Shown in pieces: positions 42,835 through 51,109 of a DNA stretch of 64,000 nucleotides. The position numbers and the translations under genes are program-made. The stretch is from Lewinellaceae bacterium. GTDB taxonomy: Bacteria > Bacteroidota > Bacteroidia > Chitinophagales > Saprospiraceae. The stretch is from assembly GCA_016712415.1 (NCBI GenBank), contig JADJRC010000010.1, positions 124,001 to 188,000 on the forward strand, in the 5' to 3' direction. How positions within the stretch are numbered: position 1 is the first letter of the stretch; each line of letters opens with the position of its first letter. A model generated the notes under the pieces. It saw only the letters and a program-made list of their open reading frames with translations, was not told where the DNA came from and made no database searches.

Positions 42835-45597
42835 TTATGGCTTGGCCTTTTTGCCTACCACCTTGCCGTCGGCATCGATCTGGATGACCTCCATACCGAG
42901 TTCTTTCAGTCCGGGCAGTACTTTTTCGGCATCGCCGGCCATGAACCAGCCCATGTTGTTGGGCTGGACGATGGTTTTGGCTACGTTTTGCACATCTTTC
43001 AGGTTGAGGTTTTGAACCCGCTGGCTATACGTTTTCCAGTAGTCGTCTTTCAAGCCATATTTCACCAGGTTGCGGGCGCTGGCGTTGACGGCATTGTTGG
43101 TTTCCCACATGCCCGACATGCCCATGACCGTGTTCTGTTTGGTTTTGTCGAATTCTGCCTGTGTCATGGGTTTATCGCCGACAAACTGGTTGACCTCTTT
43201 GATGATCTCCTGCACACTTTCCTTGGTTTTGTCGGTCTGAACCGGCGCAAAAACCAGGTAAGGCCGTTGTCCGGCCGTGTTGGAGATAAAAGAACCGGCG
43301 CCATAGGCCCAGTGTTTGTCTTCCCGTATGTTCATGTTGATCCGGCTGGTGAAATCGCCGCCGAGCACATTGTTCATTTGTTCGATGGCCGTTTCGTCGA
43401 GTTGGCCGTATGGCTTGGTGAGGTAGCCGGAAACGATGAACGTTTGCTGGCTTTCCGGGCGGTCGACCAGGAATATTTTGCCGTTGTTGGAGGATTTTAC
43501 TTCGGGGATCACTTTCTTCGGAACGTCGCCTTTATTCCATTTGGCAAAGCGTTTTTCCAGTTTTTCCACCAGTTCGGGCATGGTGATATCGCCGGTTACT
43601 ACGATCGTGGCGTTGTTGGGTCGCAGCCAGCGCTGGTAGAAGCCACGCACGTCGTCGAGCGTCATGTTGCTGACCGCGTCTTCTTCGCCGGTACCGCTCA
43701 TCGGCATGCCGTAGGGGTGGTCTTTGCCGTAGAGCAGTTCGGGCATCACGCGCATGATCATACCCTGCGGGCTTTTCTTTTCATTCTGGATGCCGCTGAT
43801 CTGCTGGTTTTTCAGGCGATCAAAATCGGTAGCCGGGAAAGCCGGGTTCAGCACCACATCGGCCATCAGGTCGAGCCCCGGGTCAATCGACTGTTTGAGC
43901 GCATTCAGGGAGACGTAGGAATAATCCAGGTCGCTGAACGTATTGAGCGAGGCGCCGAGCAGTTGCAGTTTCTCGTTGATTTGCAGGCTGTTGAGTGTCT
44001 TGGTGCCTTCGTCGAGCATGTTCATGGAGAGGTTGGCCAGGCCGGGTTTGCCGCCCATTTTATCCGTGCAGTAACCTGCGTCGAACATCATGCTCATGAC
44101 CATGGTCGGGCTTTCCGTGCGGCGGGTGAGCACCACTTTCATACCGTTGGCCAGTGTGGCATGTTGCACATCAGGGAACTGGGCATTTACTGCCGTGTTT
44201 ACGTCGGGGGCCTTGCTGCGGTCTGCTTCCGTACCCGTCACGTTGTATTCCGGGAACGGGGCACAGGTCAGGGTAAAGCGGCCGCGGGTGAGCCATTTTT
44301 TGCTCGCTTCGTGGATGTTTTTTGCTGTGGTTTCGTTGTACCAGCGCAGCACTTTTTTGTAGTAGTCGGGGCTGTTGCCGTACACGGTATTTTGCGCCAG
44401 GATATCGCTTTTTCCACCGAAGCCGCCGATACGTTCGAGGCCTTTGATGAAATTGGCAAAATAGGCGGCCTTGACGCGTTTTACCTCTTCATCGGTCGGG
44501 CCGTTTGTCAAGAAATCATTCAGCACTTCGTTGATGCCGGCTTCCACTTCTTCGAGTGTTTTACCTTTTTTGACGTTGGCCTGTATGATGAACTCACCGG
44601 AAATTTCGGACGCATTGATAAAGGCAAATGCCGAGGAGCAAATTTGCTTTTCGTACACCAGTTTTTTATAGAGGCGGCTGTTTTTGCCCGATGCGAGTAC
44701 GTCGGATGCCAGATCGAGCCACACCTGCTCCTGGGTGCCCCATTGCGGCATGTGCCAGACCATATTGATGCGTTCTTCGGGTACACGATCCTGGTAGTTG
44801 GCGCGGGTATCGCTGGTGCGCAGGGGAATATTCACACCCGGGCGTGAAATGGTTGGTCCGGCGGGGATATTGCCGAAATACTTGAGCACTTTTTCATACG
44901 CAACATCGGCAGTAATATCGCCTGCCACGACCAATACGGCATTGGCGGCGCCATAGTATGATTTAAACCATTCGTGTACATCATCGAGGCTTGCCGCGTT
45001 CAGGTCTTCCATTTCGCCGATCACGGTGTGGCCGTAGGGATGGTACGGCGGGTACATTTCTTTTTGCATGATATCCCAGCCTTTGGAGTAGGGCTGGTTT
45101 TCACCCTGGCGTTTTTCATTTTGCACCACGCCGCGTTGTTCGTCGAGTTTGGCCTGATCAATGGCGCCAAGCAGGTGCCCCATGCGGTCGCTTTCGAGCC
45201 AGAGCACCTGGTCGACAGCGCCTACCGGGATATTCTGGAAGTAGTTGGTGCGGTCTTCATTGGTGGTGCCATTCAAATCGGTGCCGCCGATGGCTTCCAA
45301 TGCCTGGAAGTAATCGGTATTGAAATTCTCGGAACCGTTGAACATCAGGTGTTCGAACAAGTGGGCAAAACCGCTTTTGCCGGGCTTCTCATTTTTGGAA
45401 CCGACATGGTACCATACGTTGACTGCCACGATGGGCGCTTTGTGGTCTTCATGTACAATCAACTGAAGGCCGTTGGGCAGGGTGAATTTTTTGTAGGCAA
45501 TATCGATATCGTCGGGGTTGTAGACGGGATAGTCCGTCTGTGCAACCAGCAGCGACAACGGCATTAAAAGGAGGGTAAACAAAAGAAGTCGTTTCAT
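42835..45597 (-). CDS. M16 family zinc metallopeptidase, two-domain, exported
   Basis: 920 residues from the ATG at 45597, which begins a signal peptide (MKRLLLFTLLLMPLSLLVAQ). The inverted zinc motif HxxEH is HLFEH at residues 79-83, with the distal Glu expected in ...LDEQRGVVQNEKRQGEN. The second half repeats the fold without an HxxEH (ANGMKVVLTRRTESPTMVMSM), as in fused alpha/beta pitrilysin-like peptidases. It degrades peptides in the periplasm or outside; substrate unknown. Monocistronic. Its upstream region has simple cattcct repeats at 45643-45667. Confidence 0.94.
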   Translation of the reverse strand: MKRLLLFTLLLMPLSLLVAQTDYPVYNPDDIDIAYKKFTLPNGLQLIVHEDHKAPIVAVNVWYHVGSKNEKPGKSGFAHLFEHLMFNGSENFNTDYFQALEAIGGTDLNGTTNEDRTNYFQNIPVGAVDQVLWLESDRMGHLLGAIDQAKLDEQRGVVQNEKRQGENQPYSKGWDIMQKEMYPPYHPYGHTVIGEMEDLNAASLDDVHEWFKSYYGAANAVLVVAGDITADVAYEKVLKYFGNIPAGPTISRPGVNIPLRTSDTRANYQDRVPEERINMVWHMPQWGTQEQVWLDLASDVLASGKNSRLYKKLVYEKQICSSAFAFINASEISGEFIIQANVKKGKTLEEVEAGINEVLNDFLTNGPTDEEVKRVKAAYFANFIKGLERIGGFGGKSDILAQNTVYGNSPDYYKKVLRWYNETTAKNIHEASKKWLTRGRFTLTCAPFPEYNVTGTEADRSKAPDVNTAVNAQFPDVQHATLANGMKVVLTRRTESPTMVMSMMFDAGYCTDKMGGKPGLANLSMNMLDEGTKTLNSLQINEKLQLLGASLNTFSDLDYSYVSLNALKQSIDPGLDLMADVVLNPAFPATDFDRLKNQQISGIQNEKKSPQGMIMRVMPELLYGKDHPYGMPMSGTGEEDAVSNMTLDDVRGFYQRWLRPNNATIVVTGDITMPELVEKLEKRFAKWNKGDVPKKVIPEVKSSNNGKIFLVDRPESQQTFIVSGYLTKPYGQLDETAIEQMNNVLGGDFTSRINMNIREDKHWAYGAGSFISNTAGQRPYLVFAPVQTDKTKESVQEIIKEVNQFVGDKPMTQAEFDKTKQNTVMGMSGMWETNNAVNASARNLVKYGLKDDYWKTYSQRVQNLNLKDVQNVAKTIVQPNNMGWFMAGDAEKVLPGLKELGMEVIQIDADGKVVGKKAKP

Positions 45598-45793
45598 GCG
45601 TCTTGTTGTATTGGTTAGAAAATTGAAATTCGTCATTGTTATCATTCCTCATTCCTCATTCCTCATTATCTTACAGTGGGTTGAAAATGGACAAAAAAAA
45701 CGCTTGAAGTTGGTCCGTTTCAACAGGTTCTGCTAAAAAATTGGATGAAAGGCGCCATTCAGCGGGTGAAAGTTGCATGTTCCGGCGCATCGG

Positions 45794-46252
45794 TCAGATG
45801 TCGCCTTCCAGAACTTCCCAGGTATGGTCGCCGAGCAGGCGAACGGTGGCGAGGTGTTCATACGGTGCTTTTCGGCCCCATTCATACGGAGCGATCATGG
45901 ACAGAACGCTCGAGCCGTCTGTTTTGCGGCGATATAAATGATATAGGTGGTGAATAACAGGTTGGAAGGGAATTTCAGCCTGATAGATCATTTCGGACAC
46001 CTGCATTCTGCTGCTCAGCGACTTGGCCTGACCGACCAGCGTTTCCATTTGTTTGCGCAGTTGCTCCATTTGGCGGTCCGTCTGGTCGTACATGGCCGTC
46101 ATGGCATTTCCCCGGATGCGGCCCTTGTCTTCGGGCTTGATCATCGCGCTGCCGGCATGGTGTGCGTAGGGCAGCAGCCCCGGCGTCTCGGCAACCTTGT
46201 CTTTGTCAATCGGGTTGACGAAAGCATCGTCGGTTTTTTTCTTTTTAGGCAT
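45794..46252 (-). CDS. DUF2452 family protein
   Basis: 152 residues, cytoplasmic, starting MPKKKKTDDAFVNPIDKDKV. Conserved segments of the family are visible: GLLPYAHHAGSAMIKPEDKGR, IYQAEIPFQPVIHHLYHLYRR and SMIAPYEWG. Central helical region (MYDQTDRQMEQLRKQMETLVGQAKSL) predicted coiled-coil. Function unknown. A TACCTTTG -7 box ends 4 nt before its ATG, suggesting a leaderless or near-leaderless mRNA. Confidence 0.88.
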   Translation of the reverse strand: MPKKKKTDDAFVNPIDKDKVAETPGLLPYAHHAGSAMIKPEDKGRIRGNAMTAMYDQTDRQMEQLRKQMETLVGQAKSLSSRMQVSEMIYQAEIPFQPVIHHLYHLYRRKTDGSSVLSMIAPYEWGRKAPYEHLATVRLLGDHTWEVLEGDI

Positions 46253-46256
46253 GGTG

Positions 46257-46264
46257 CAAAGGTA
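46257..46264 (-). promoter_or_regulatory. Candidate -7 box of the DUF2452 gene
   Basis: Minus-strand TACCTTTG fits TAnnTTTG and lies only 4 nt before the ATG. -33 element not seen. Confidence 0.35.
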
Positions 46265-46366
46265 AAGTGTTCTGTTTGATCGTCATTGCTGATATGGTTG
46301 GGATTGCCGGATTGTTAAATGAAGCATGAAGAATTAAAATGAGGCCCCCCCCCTGTACCCCGGAAT

Positions 46367-46507
46367 GGTATTCCGGGTGTGAAATGGTATTCCGGGTGTG
46401 AAATGGTATTCCGGGTGTGAAATGGTATTCCGGGTGTGAAATGGTATTCCGGGTGTGAAATGGCATTCCGGGTGTGAAATGGTATTCCGGGTGTGAAATG
46501 GCATTCC
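46367..46507. repeat. 19-bp tandem repeat array (7 full copies)
   Basis: Seven uninterrupted copies of ggtattccgggtgtgaaat (copy 6 has ggcattcc) plus a partial eighth. There are no spacers. The unit contains the half-dyad ggaat/attcc, and a related palindrome, gcggaataccattccgc, follows at 46515-46531. It lies between the DUF2452 and TIR genes. The frames that run through it encode only the repeat and are not considered genes. The rest of 46253-46638 holds no gene. Confidence 0.95.
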
Positions 46508-46625
46508 TTGGGGTGCGGAATACCATTCCGCAATACATTTGGCAACTTGGAATGCACCCTTGAGGCAGGGCAATCATAAACCATCTATCAATCCCAACAA
46601 TGCCAACAATGATAAAACTCTTCAA

Positions 46626-46633
46626 TACTTTTG
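46626..46633 (+). promoter_or_regulatory. Candidate -7 box of the TIR gene
   Basis: TACTTTTG fits TAnnTTTG and ends 5 nt before the ATG at 46639, implying a leaderless transcript. No TTTG at the -33 distance. Confidence 0.35.
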
Positions 46634-46638
46634 TATGC

Positions 46639-47553
46639 ATGTCCAGACCTGTCAGCATTTTTATCATTTACGCCCGGGAAGACGCCGCTACCCGCGACGA
46701 ACTTGTTAAGGCGCTCAGCCCGCTTCAATTGCAAAACTGGGTACAGTCGTGGCACGACGGCCACATCAAACCGGGTGAACTCTGGGACCAAAAGATTCGC
46801 CACAACCTGGAAACCGCAGACATCGTCTTGCCCATCATTAGCAATGATTATTTTTCTTCGGAGTATATTCAGCAAATAGAGATCGCGCGTGCTTTCGAGC
46901 GCTTTAACGCCGGAAAGTGCAGGATTGTTCCGGTCATTGCCCGCGCCTGTGCATGGGAGTCTGATATTCGGCTGGCCAAATTGCAGGCACTCCCGCCTGG
47001 CGGGACGGCCATTGGCAGCTGGCCCAACCGGGATGAAGCGCTGCAGAGCATAGTCTCCGGTATTACACTTTTGGTTAGGCCCGACCACCAGCCAGGGCTT
47101 TATACCGATATTCCTTCAACAGGCTCCGGGCCCTTGCCCTGGCGGAAAAAGCATCGCCTGGCACTCCTGGTCTCCGTCATTCTGCTCGTCGTGCTTGCCG
47201 GGCTTGCCGGAAGGTACTTTATTCAGGACGGTACTCCGGTGAACCCAACCACCATTTTGGAATTCGGAAACGGAGAGCATTCCGATTTTGAGAAGGCTCT
47301 TTCTGCCGGTACTATCCCGGCAATGCGGGCGTTTCTCCGGCAGTACCCCGATGGTATTAAGGCCGGCGATGCCGGTAATGCCATACAAAACCTCCAAAAG
47401 GAGCTGGATTTCAATGTGGCAAGCGCCTTTCAGTTGATTGAGGGTGATGAGTGGAAAGCTGCCACCGATGCATACGACAAGGCCTTCCGGATTAATCCCG
47501 ATGATCCGAAACTGCATGCGTTACAAGAAAAAATAAAAAGGATTCGCCAATGA
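46639..47553 (+). CDS. TIR-domain protein with transmembrane helix and periplasmic helical-repeat region
   Basis: 304 residues from the ATG at 46639 (MSRPVSIFIIYAREDA); the frame is open from 46600. The TIR domain covers about residues 1-140: strand A SIFIIYAREDA, the LQNWVQSWHDGHIKPGELW loop, ADIVLPIISNDYFSSEYIQQIE. The Glu of QQIEIARA is in the position of the NADase catalytic Glu in bacterial TIRs. One membrane helix (LALLVSVILLVVLAGLAGRYF) follows at about 170-195, then a TPR-like C-terminus (DEWKAATDAYDKAFRINPDDPKL). Cytoplasmic TIR tethered to an envelope sensor is the likely topology. Its stop overlaps the next start (ATGA). NAD-degrading effector activity is inferred from family only. 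Confidence 0.9.
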   Translation: MSRPVSIFIIYAREDAATRDELVKALSPLQLQNWVQSWHDGHIKPGELWDQKIRHNLETADIVLPIISNDYFSSEYIQQIEIARAFERFNAGKCRIVPVIARACAWESDIRLAKLQALPPGGTAIGSWPNRDEALQSIVSGITLLVRPDHQPGLYTDIPSTGSGPLPWRKKHRLALLVSVILLVVLAGLAGRYFIQDGTPVNPTTILEFGNGEHSDFEKALSAGTIPAMRAFLRQYPDGIKAGDAGNAIQNLQKELDFNVASAFQLIEGDEWKAATDAYDKAFRINPDDPKLHALQEKIKRIRQ

Positions 47554-48323
47554 TGTGTACATCCCGTTTAACCATTTACCTGCTGCTCCTGGGGAGTAGC
47601 TGTCTTTTTGCCCAGCAAAAGGTGGTGTGCTACGAAGTGCTGTACCTGAAGGGCAAGTCAGCCTGCCTCGACAGGCAGTTCAATACCGCCCTGCAAAAGC
47701 TCAGGGCAGCAAGAGGATGTCCGGATCTGCCTGCTGTAAATGATCTGGATAGTTGGATCAGCCGTTCCCAAAGCGGCCTTGCAGAACGCAACGCCTGGAA
47801 TCGCGCGCGGAACACAGATACCCGAGATGCCTACGGTGATTATCTCATCCGGTATCCCGACGGCTATTATGCACGCAGGGCCGATGAGGCGATCCGTCGA
47901 TTCGAGACAACCGTCCAAAAACCGGTGACGGAGGCCAGCTCTGCCGGCAGTGTTAACTGGACTGAAGCCTTTGTTGAAGCCAGTGGCCAGGCGGCGGTTG
48001 ACCTGAAAAAATGGTCCAACGAAGCACAGGCAATTGCCATGGCAACCCGCGGCGCCGAAGTGGTAGCCAAGGCCAACCTGCTCGAAATGGTGCAAGGGGT
48101 GCGCCTTGAACGCCATACTACCGTAAAAGACATGATGGCTGAGAGCGATCTCATTACGACCCGTGTGGAGGGGCTGGTGAAAGGAACCCGCCCGGTCGGG
48201 CAACCCGTAGTGGCCAATGGCATGGTAACGGTCACCCTGCGCATGCCCGTTTTTGGAAACAACGGGGTGATTGCCGCCGCATTGCCGCCAACGGACTCTT
48301 CCGGAAGTCCCCCTAGCGGATAA
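47550..48323 (+). CDS. LPP20-like exported protein (N-terminal and central part)
   Basis: 257 residues. Signal peptide MMCTSRLTIYLLLLGSSCLFAQ, a TPR-like segment (LDRQFNTALQKLRAARGC; RNTDTRDAYGDYLIRYPDG), then a domain like LPP20/FlgT-type proteins (WSNEAQAIAMATRGAEVVAKANLLEMVQGVRL ... VTVTLRMPVFGNNGV). The stop comes after SSGSPPSG. A run of five C's at 48309-48313 lies just before; removing one would read on as ...SPLADNMDTLDAELVF into the next frame. So this and 48325-48639 are probably one protein split by a frameshift. It overlaps the TIR gene by 4 nt and is envelope-exported, a likely partner. Confidence 0.8.
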   Translation: MMCTSRLTIYLLLLGSSCLFAQQKVVCYEVLYLKGKSACLDRQFNTALQKLRAARGCPDLPAVNDLDSWISRSQSGLAERNAWNRARNTDTRDAYGDYLIRYPDGYYARRADEAIRRFETTVQKPVTEASSAGSVNWTEAFVEASGQAAVDLKKWSNEAQAIAMATRGAEVVAKANLLEMVQGVRLERHTTVKDMMAESDLITTRVEGLVKGTRPVGQPVVANGMVTVTLRMPVFGNNGVIAAALPPTDSSGSPPSG

Positions 48324-48324
48324 C

Positions 48325-48639
48325 ATGGATACGCTTGACGCGGAATTGGTGTTCCGGCTCCCACCCGGCGCCCGGCAGCCAGCCGTTTTTCCTTCTTTTG
48401 CAGATGCAAGCGGCGCCCTTTTGCTCGACGGCGTCGCTTTCGGCGCCGCAACCGGCGAGCCGCTCGTCCGCTACGCGCACTCCAATTCCCTGCCACCCGA
48501 TGTCCGCGCCATCGATATCACGGAAGACGCACAGGGGCGCTGGGTGCTGCCTTCCACTACAATCGACGATTTTCGCAGATGGCTAACTATGCGGGAATCG
48601 GGACAGGCTGCGCCACCCATCAGGCTGGTCATGCCGTGA
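48325..48639 (+). CDS. C-terminal part of the LPP20-like protein (split)
   Basis: 104 residues from an ATG one base after the preceding stop. The content (LVFRLPPGARQPAVFPSFADASGALLLDG ... AIDITEDAQGRWVLPSTTIDDF) looks like the C-terminal domain that follows the LPP20-like region in related Bacteroidota proteins, from my memory of the family layout. Separate translation by coupling (TAACATG) is possible, but a one-base frameshift in the upstream C-run explains it more simply. No signal peptide of its own. Confidence 0.65.
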   Translation: MDTLDAELVFRLPPGARQPAVFPSFADASGALLLDGVAFGAATGEPLVRYAHSNSLPPDVRAIDITEDAQGRWVLPSTTIDDFRRWLTMRESGQAAPPIRLVMP

Positions 48640-48783
48640 AGTGCTGTTGCTTGCGGGTGCTCGGTGTGGGGCGTCCCAAGTAGGTTTGGCGGCTGTTTCC
48701 CAAGGTCGGGCCCGCGTATGCGGCTTGCAGGCATGTGCAAAGTAGAATCCAAAGCCTGACTTACTCCAGGCTCAGGCAAAAGG

Positions 48784-48846
48784 AACGCCGTAAAAATTTA
48801 ACATGCCTATTTTTACGGCTATGAAAACGTATCCCGTCTTTTTATC
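48784..48846 (+). repeat. 63-bp leader repeat, copy 1 (start hairpin)
   Basis: Identical over 63 bp to 51658-51720. It contains an 11-bp stem, gccgtaaaaat/atttttacggc, with an 11-nt loop holding an ATG, followed by the start ATGAAAACG of both FGE-type genes. It covers the 5' leader and first nine codons. Confidence 0.9.
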
Positions 48847-51070
48847 TCCTTCCGCATACGAAGACCTTAAAACCCAGGTCAATCGATGTAACAATGAAAT
48901 GGAAATTGCCCTCAGTGGTATTATTTCACAGATGTCGGAACTATCGCTAAAGTACCAGCAAATTCTCGGTTATAAAGATGTGGCGGGTATTGAAAAACAA
49001 CTCCGCGACCTGGAAGAAAGCCGAAAAAATTCCCTTGCCGAACTGGAACAGAATCTCGGCTACATCAAGCATTCGGGGATTTTCGTGGTGCTGCTTGAGA
49101 ACGTGGATTTTTACAAAATCGAGAAAAAAGACCTGATCGCGCAGGCTGGACAAACCATAACCGGCCGGGCAGTGGAAGATCTCGTGGGGGTCAACATCCG
49201 CCGCGCGAGCGAGGTGCGCGATTTCGCACCCGTGCGCGACGTGGTGCAGGAAATCAAAACGGCGAAGTGCGCATGGAACGCGAGTATTTTAACCAAAGCA
49301 ACCACGTCAAAAACATTTTTTGTTCGTAGCGCGAATCGGCGCCACACCCTCCCGGCAAAAGCCTCCGGAACGGCTGCCCCTACAACCAACGCACTGGTCC
49401 TGAACCTGTCAATCGACGGCGATATGCGCCGGCGCCTGCTTGAGCGCGGCGTAAACGAGGCCGACATCAAGCGCATCGAACAGGAGGTGATGCCCTTTTT
49501 GCCCAATGTACAGCGCGATAACAAAACGGCCGACAGCCGGCAGGACTATATCCTGCAGAACGGTACGGAGAAGGTGCGCGGCCTCGACCGCGATATTGAA
49601 GACGCGCGCCAGCGCCTCGCCACCCGTACTGCCAAGATTGCCGAGATTTGCAAAGAACTCGGTGTGCCCTTTAACGGAACCGGTTTCGATCAGTCTGTCA
49701 ACGCTGCCCTTCAAAAAATACGGGAACAACTCCGGGACCTTACCGCTCAGTGGAACCAGACTGCCGAGCGCGAGGTCATCTACAAGGAAACCCGCACGTT
49801 TGTGGAAGGCTCGCTCAGCCAGTCGCTGGCAGCGGAAGCCCTGAAGCTATGCGGTCAACTCGAAAAAGGCTACGGCCAACTCGACCGCATCCTGCAAGTG
49901 ACGGAGGTGGAAAACCTCGATGTGTCGCGATTTGAGAACAACCGCACCGTTACAGTGTACCGAGCCCCGAAAAAGGTGTGGGTGTACGCCATGCCACGCG
50001 ACGACGGCGCTTATGGCGTGGTCACCTTTGCCCAGTTCAAAGTAACAGAAGTATCTGCGGGACCGGGGCCGGGTGGGGGAGGCCGGCTGACTTTTGAACC
50101 GGAAATGGTCCAGGTAGAAGGTGGCAGGTTTCAGATGGGCTGCACCGGCGAGCAGGGAAGTGATTGTTCTGACAACGAAAAAAAGGTACACTGGGTACAA
50201 CTCGACGCCTTTTCCATGGGTAAATACGAGGTCACCAACGAGCAGTTCGTGCCCTTCCTGAATGATATCAGCAATAAAATTACACTGGATGAAAAGGGCG
50301 AGGAAATTTCGTACAATGGCGTTTCGATTATTCTTTTGTCCGGCAGGCTGAAGTATTCCAATGCAGCCTGGGCCGGCGGCACGTTTTCGGTTGTTCCGGG
50401 TTTTGAAAAACACCCGGTGACCAATGTCTCGTGGCTGGCTGCACAGGAATACATCAAGTGGCTGAACGCCAAAACCGGCCGTAAATACCGCCTGCCTACC
50501 GAAGCGGAATGGGAATACGCCGCACGGGGCGGGCAAAAAGGCACCCAAACGCCCTCCGGGATGACCAAATATGCCGGCAGCAACAACCTTGACGAAGTAG
50601 CGTGGTACTACAATAACGCTGGTTCCACTACACACCCGGTCGGACAAAAAAAAGCGAATGAACTGGGCTTGTTCGACATGAGCGGTAATGTGTGGGAGTG
50701 GTGCAGCGACTGGTATGCCGACTACAGTACAGCGCCGCAAACCAATCCACAGGGCCCAAATAGCGGATCGTTCCGCGTGTACCGCGGCGGCGGCTGGGGC
50801 TTCATTGCTACGCGCTGCCGTGCCGCCTACCGCAGCCTAACGGGCCTGCGACCGCTCCCTATCTCGGCTTTCGCCTCGTCTCCGTTTCCTTGCAGGAGGT
50901 GGTTTGCCCATCCTGCCTCTCCTGTGAGCAAAAAAAACGCAGGTATTGCAGCGGCATGGAGCAGGCAGGAGGGACGACTGCCGGCGACGTGGCGTAGCAA
51001 TACCTGCGTAACCTGCGAGGGTCATTTTTCGGCGAAGCCGAAAAATTTTTTGGAAAGGTCGACCTACTGA
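48821..51070 (+). CDS. Coiled-coil protein with C-terminal FGE/C-type-lectin domain, DGR variable protein
   Basis: 749 codons as the frame stands (start MKTYPVFLS at 48821). The N-terminal half is coiled-coil (LKYQQILGYKDV, KQLRDLEESRKNSLAELEQ, LDRDIEDARQRLATRTAKI). From about residue 430 a complete FGE-sulfatase (SUMF1-like) domain follows: MVQVEGGRFQMGCTGEQG, FSMGKYEVTNEQF, YRLPTEAEWEYAARGG, LGLFDMSGNVWEWCSDW, RVYRGGGWG. The VR lies at its end. Compared with the paralogue at 51695, about 40 residues after the first nine, including the signal-peptide core, are missing. Residues 143-190 read out of frame between two compensating indels. After the VR the conserved ending LGFRLVSVSLQ is in another frame and would stop at 50994. 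FGE-fold VPs bind diverse ligands through the VR face. Confidence 0.85.
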   Translation: MKTYPVFLSPSAYEDLKTQVNRCNNEMEIALSGIISQMSELSLKYQQILGYKDVAGIEKQLRDLEESRKNSLAELEQNLGYIKHSGIFVVLLENVDFYKIEKKDLIAQAGQTITGRAVEDLVGVNIRRASEVRDFAPVRDVVQEIKTAKCAWNASILTKATTSKTFFVRSANRRHTLPAKASGTAAPTTNALVLNLSIDGDMRRRLLERGVNEADIKRIEQEVMPFLPNVQRDNKTADSRQDYILQNGTEKVRGLDRDIEDARQRLATRTAKIAEICKELGVPFNGTGFDQSVNAALQKIREQLRDLTAQWNQTAEREVIYKETRTFVEGSLSQSLAAEALKLCGQLEKGYGQLDRILQVTEVENLDVSRFENNRTVTVYRAPKKVWVYAMPRDDGAYGVVTFAQFKVTEVSAGPGPGGGGRLTFEPEMVQVEGGRFQMGCTGEQGSDCSDNEKKVHWVQLDAFSMGKYEVTNEQFVPFLNDISNKITLDEKGEEISYNGVSIILLSGRLKYSNAAWAGGTFSVVPGFEKHPVTNVSWLAAQEYIKWLNAKTGRKYRLPTEAEWEYAARGGQKGTQTPSGMTKYAGSNNLDEVAWYYNNAGSTTHPVGQKKANELGLFDMSGNVWEWCSDWYADYSTAPQTNPQGPNSGSFRVYRGGGWGFIATRCRAAYRSLTGLRPLPISAFASSPFPCRRWFAHPASPVSKKNAGIAAAWSRQEGRLPATWRSNTCVTCEGHFSAKPKNFLERSTY
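50770..50895 (+). repeat. DGR variable repeat (VR)
   Basis: 126 bp at the 3' end of the FGE domain, paired with the TR 340 bp downstream. Columns 50770-50836 align without gaps, with ten substitutions, all at TR adenines (for example AAC to TTC, AAT to ATT, AAC to CGC). The last 35 bp (50861-50895) are identical, as expected for the initiation-of-mutagenic-homology end. The middle is 4 bp shorter than the TR, which breaks frame. An inverted repeat (50938-50949 with 50997-51008) follows. Confidence 0.92.
51025..51051 (+). terminator. Rho-independent terminator after the variable-protein gene
   Basis: Stem tttttcggc/gccgaaaaa (9 bp), loop gaa, then TTTTTT. It lies 31 bp after the stop (50994) that the gene would have if its conserved C-terminal frame were kept, supporting that end. 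Confidence 0.8.
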
Positions 51071-51109
51071 CGACCTTTGGGCTATCAAGGTTAATCGCCA
51101 TAAGGTCCG

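Noticed and set aside
42988..44847. Long plus-strand frame (619 codons) opposite the M16 peptidase gene
   Set aside because: It is antisense to a clearly conserved peptidase, has no recognisable domain and reflects codon bias of the real gene. Same reasoning for 12966-14519, 16836-18224, 30407-31453 and 730-1674.
46367..46507. Possible CRISPR array
   Set aside because: The 19-bp units are directly adjacent without spacers, and no cas genes are near.
46245..46667. Minus-strand frames through the 19-bp array giving HTRNTISHPEYHF-type repeats
   Set aside because: All three frames are open only because the unit has no stop; no start signal, no non-repeat domain.
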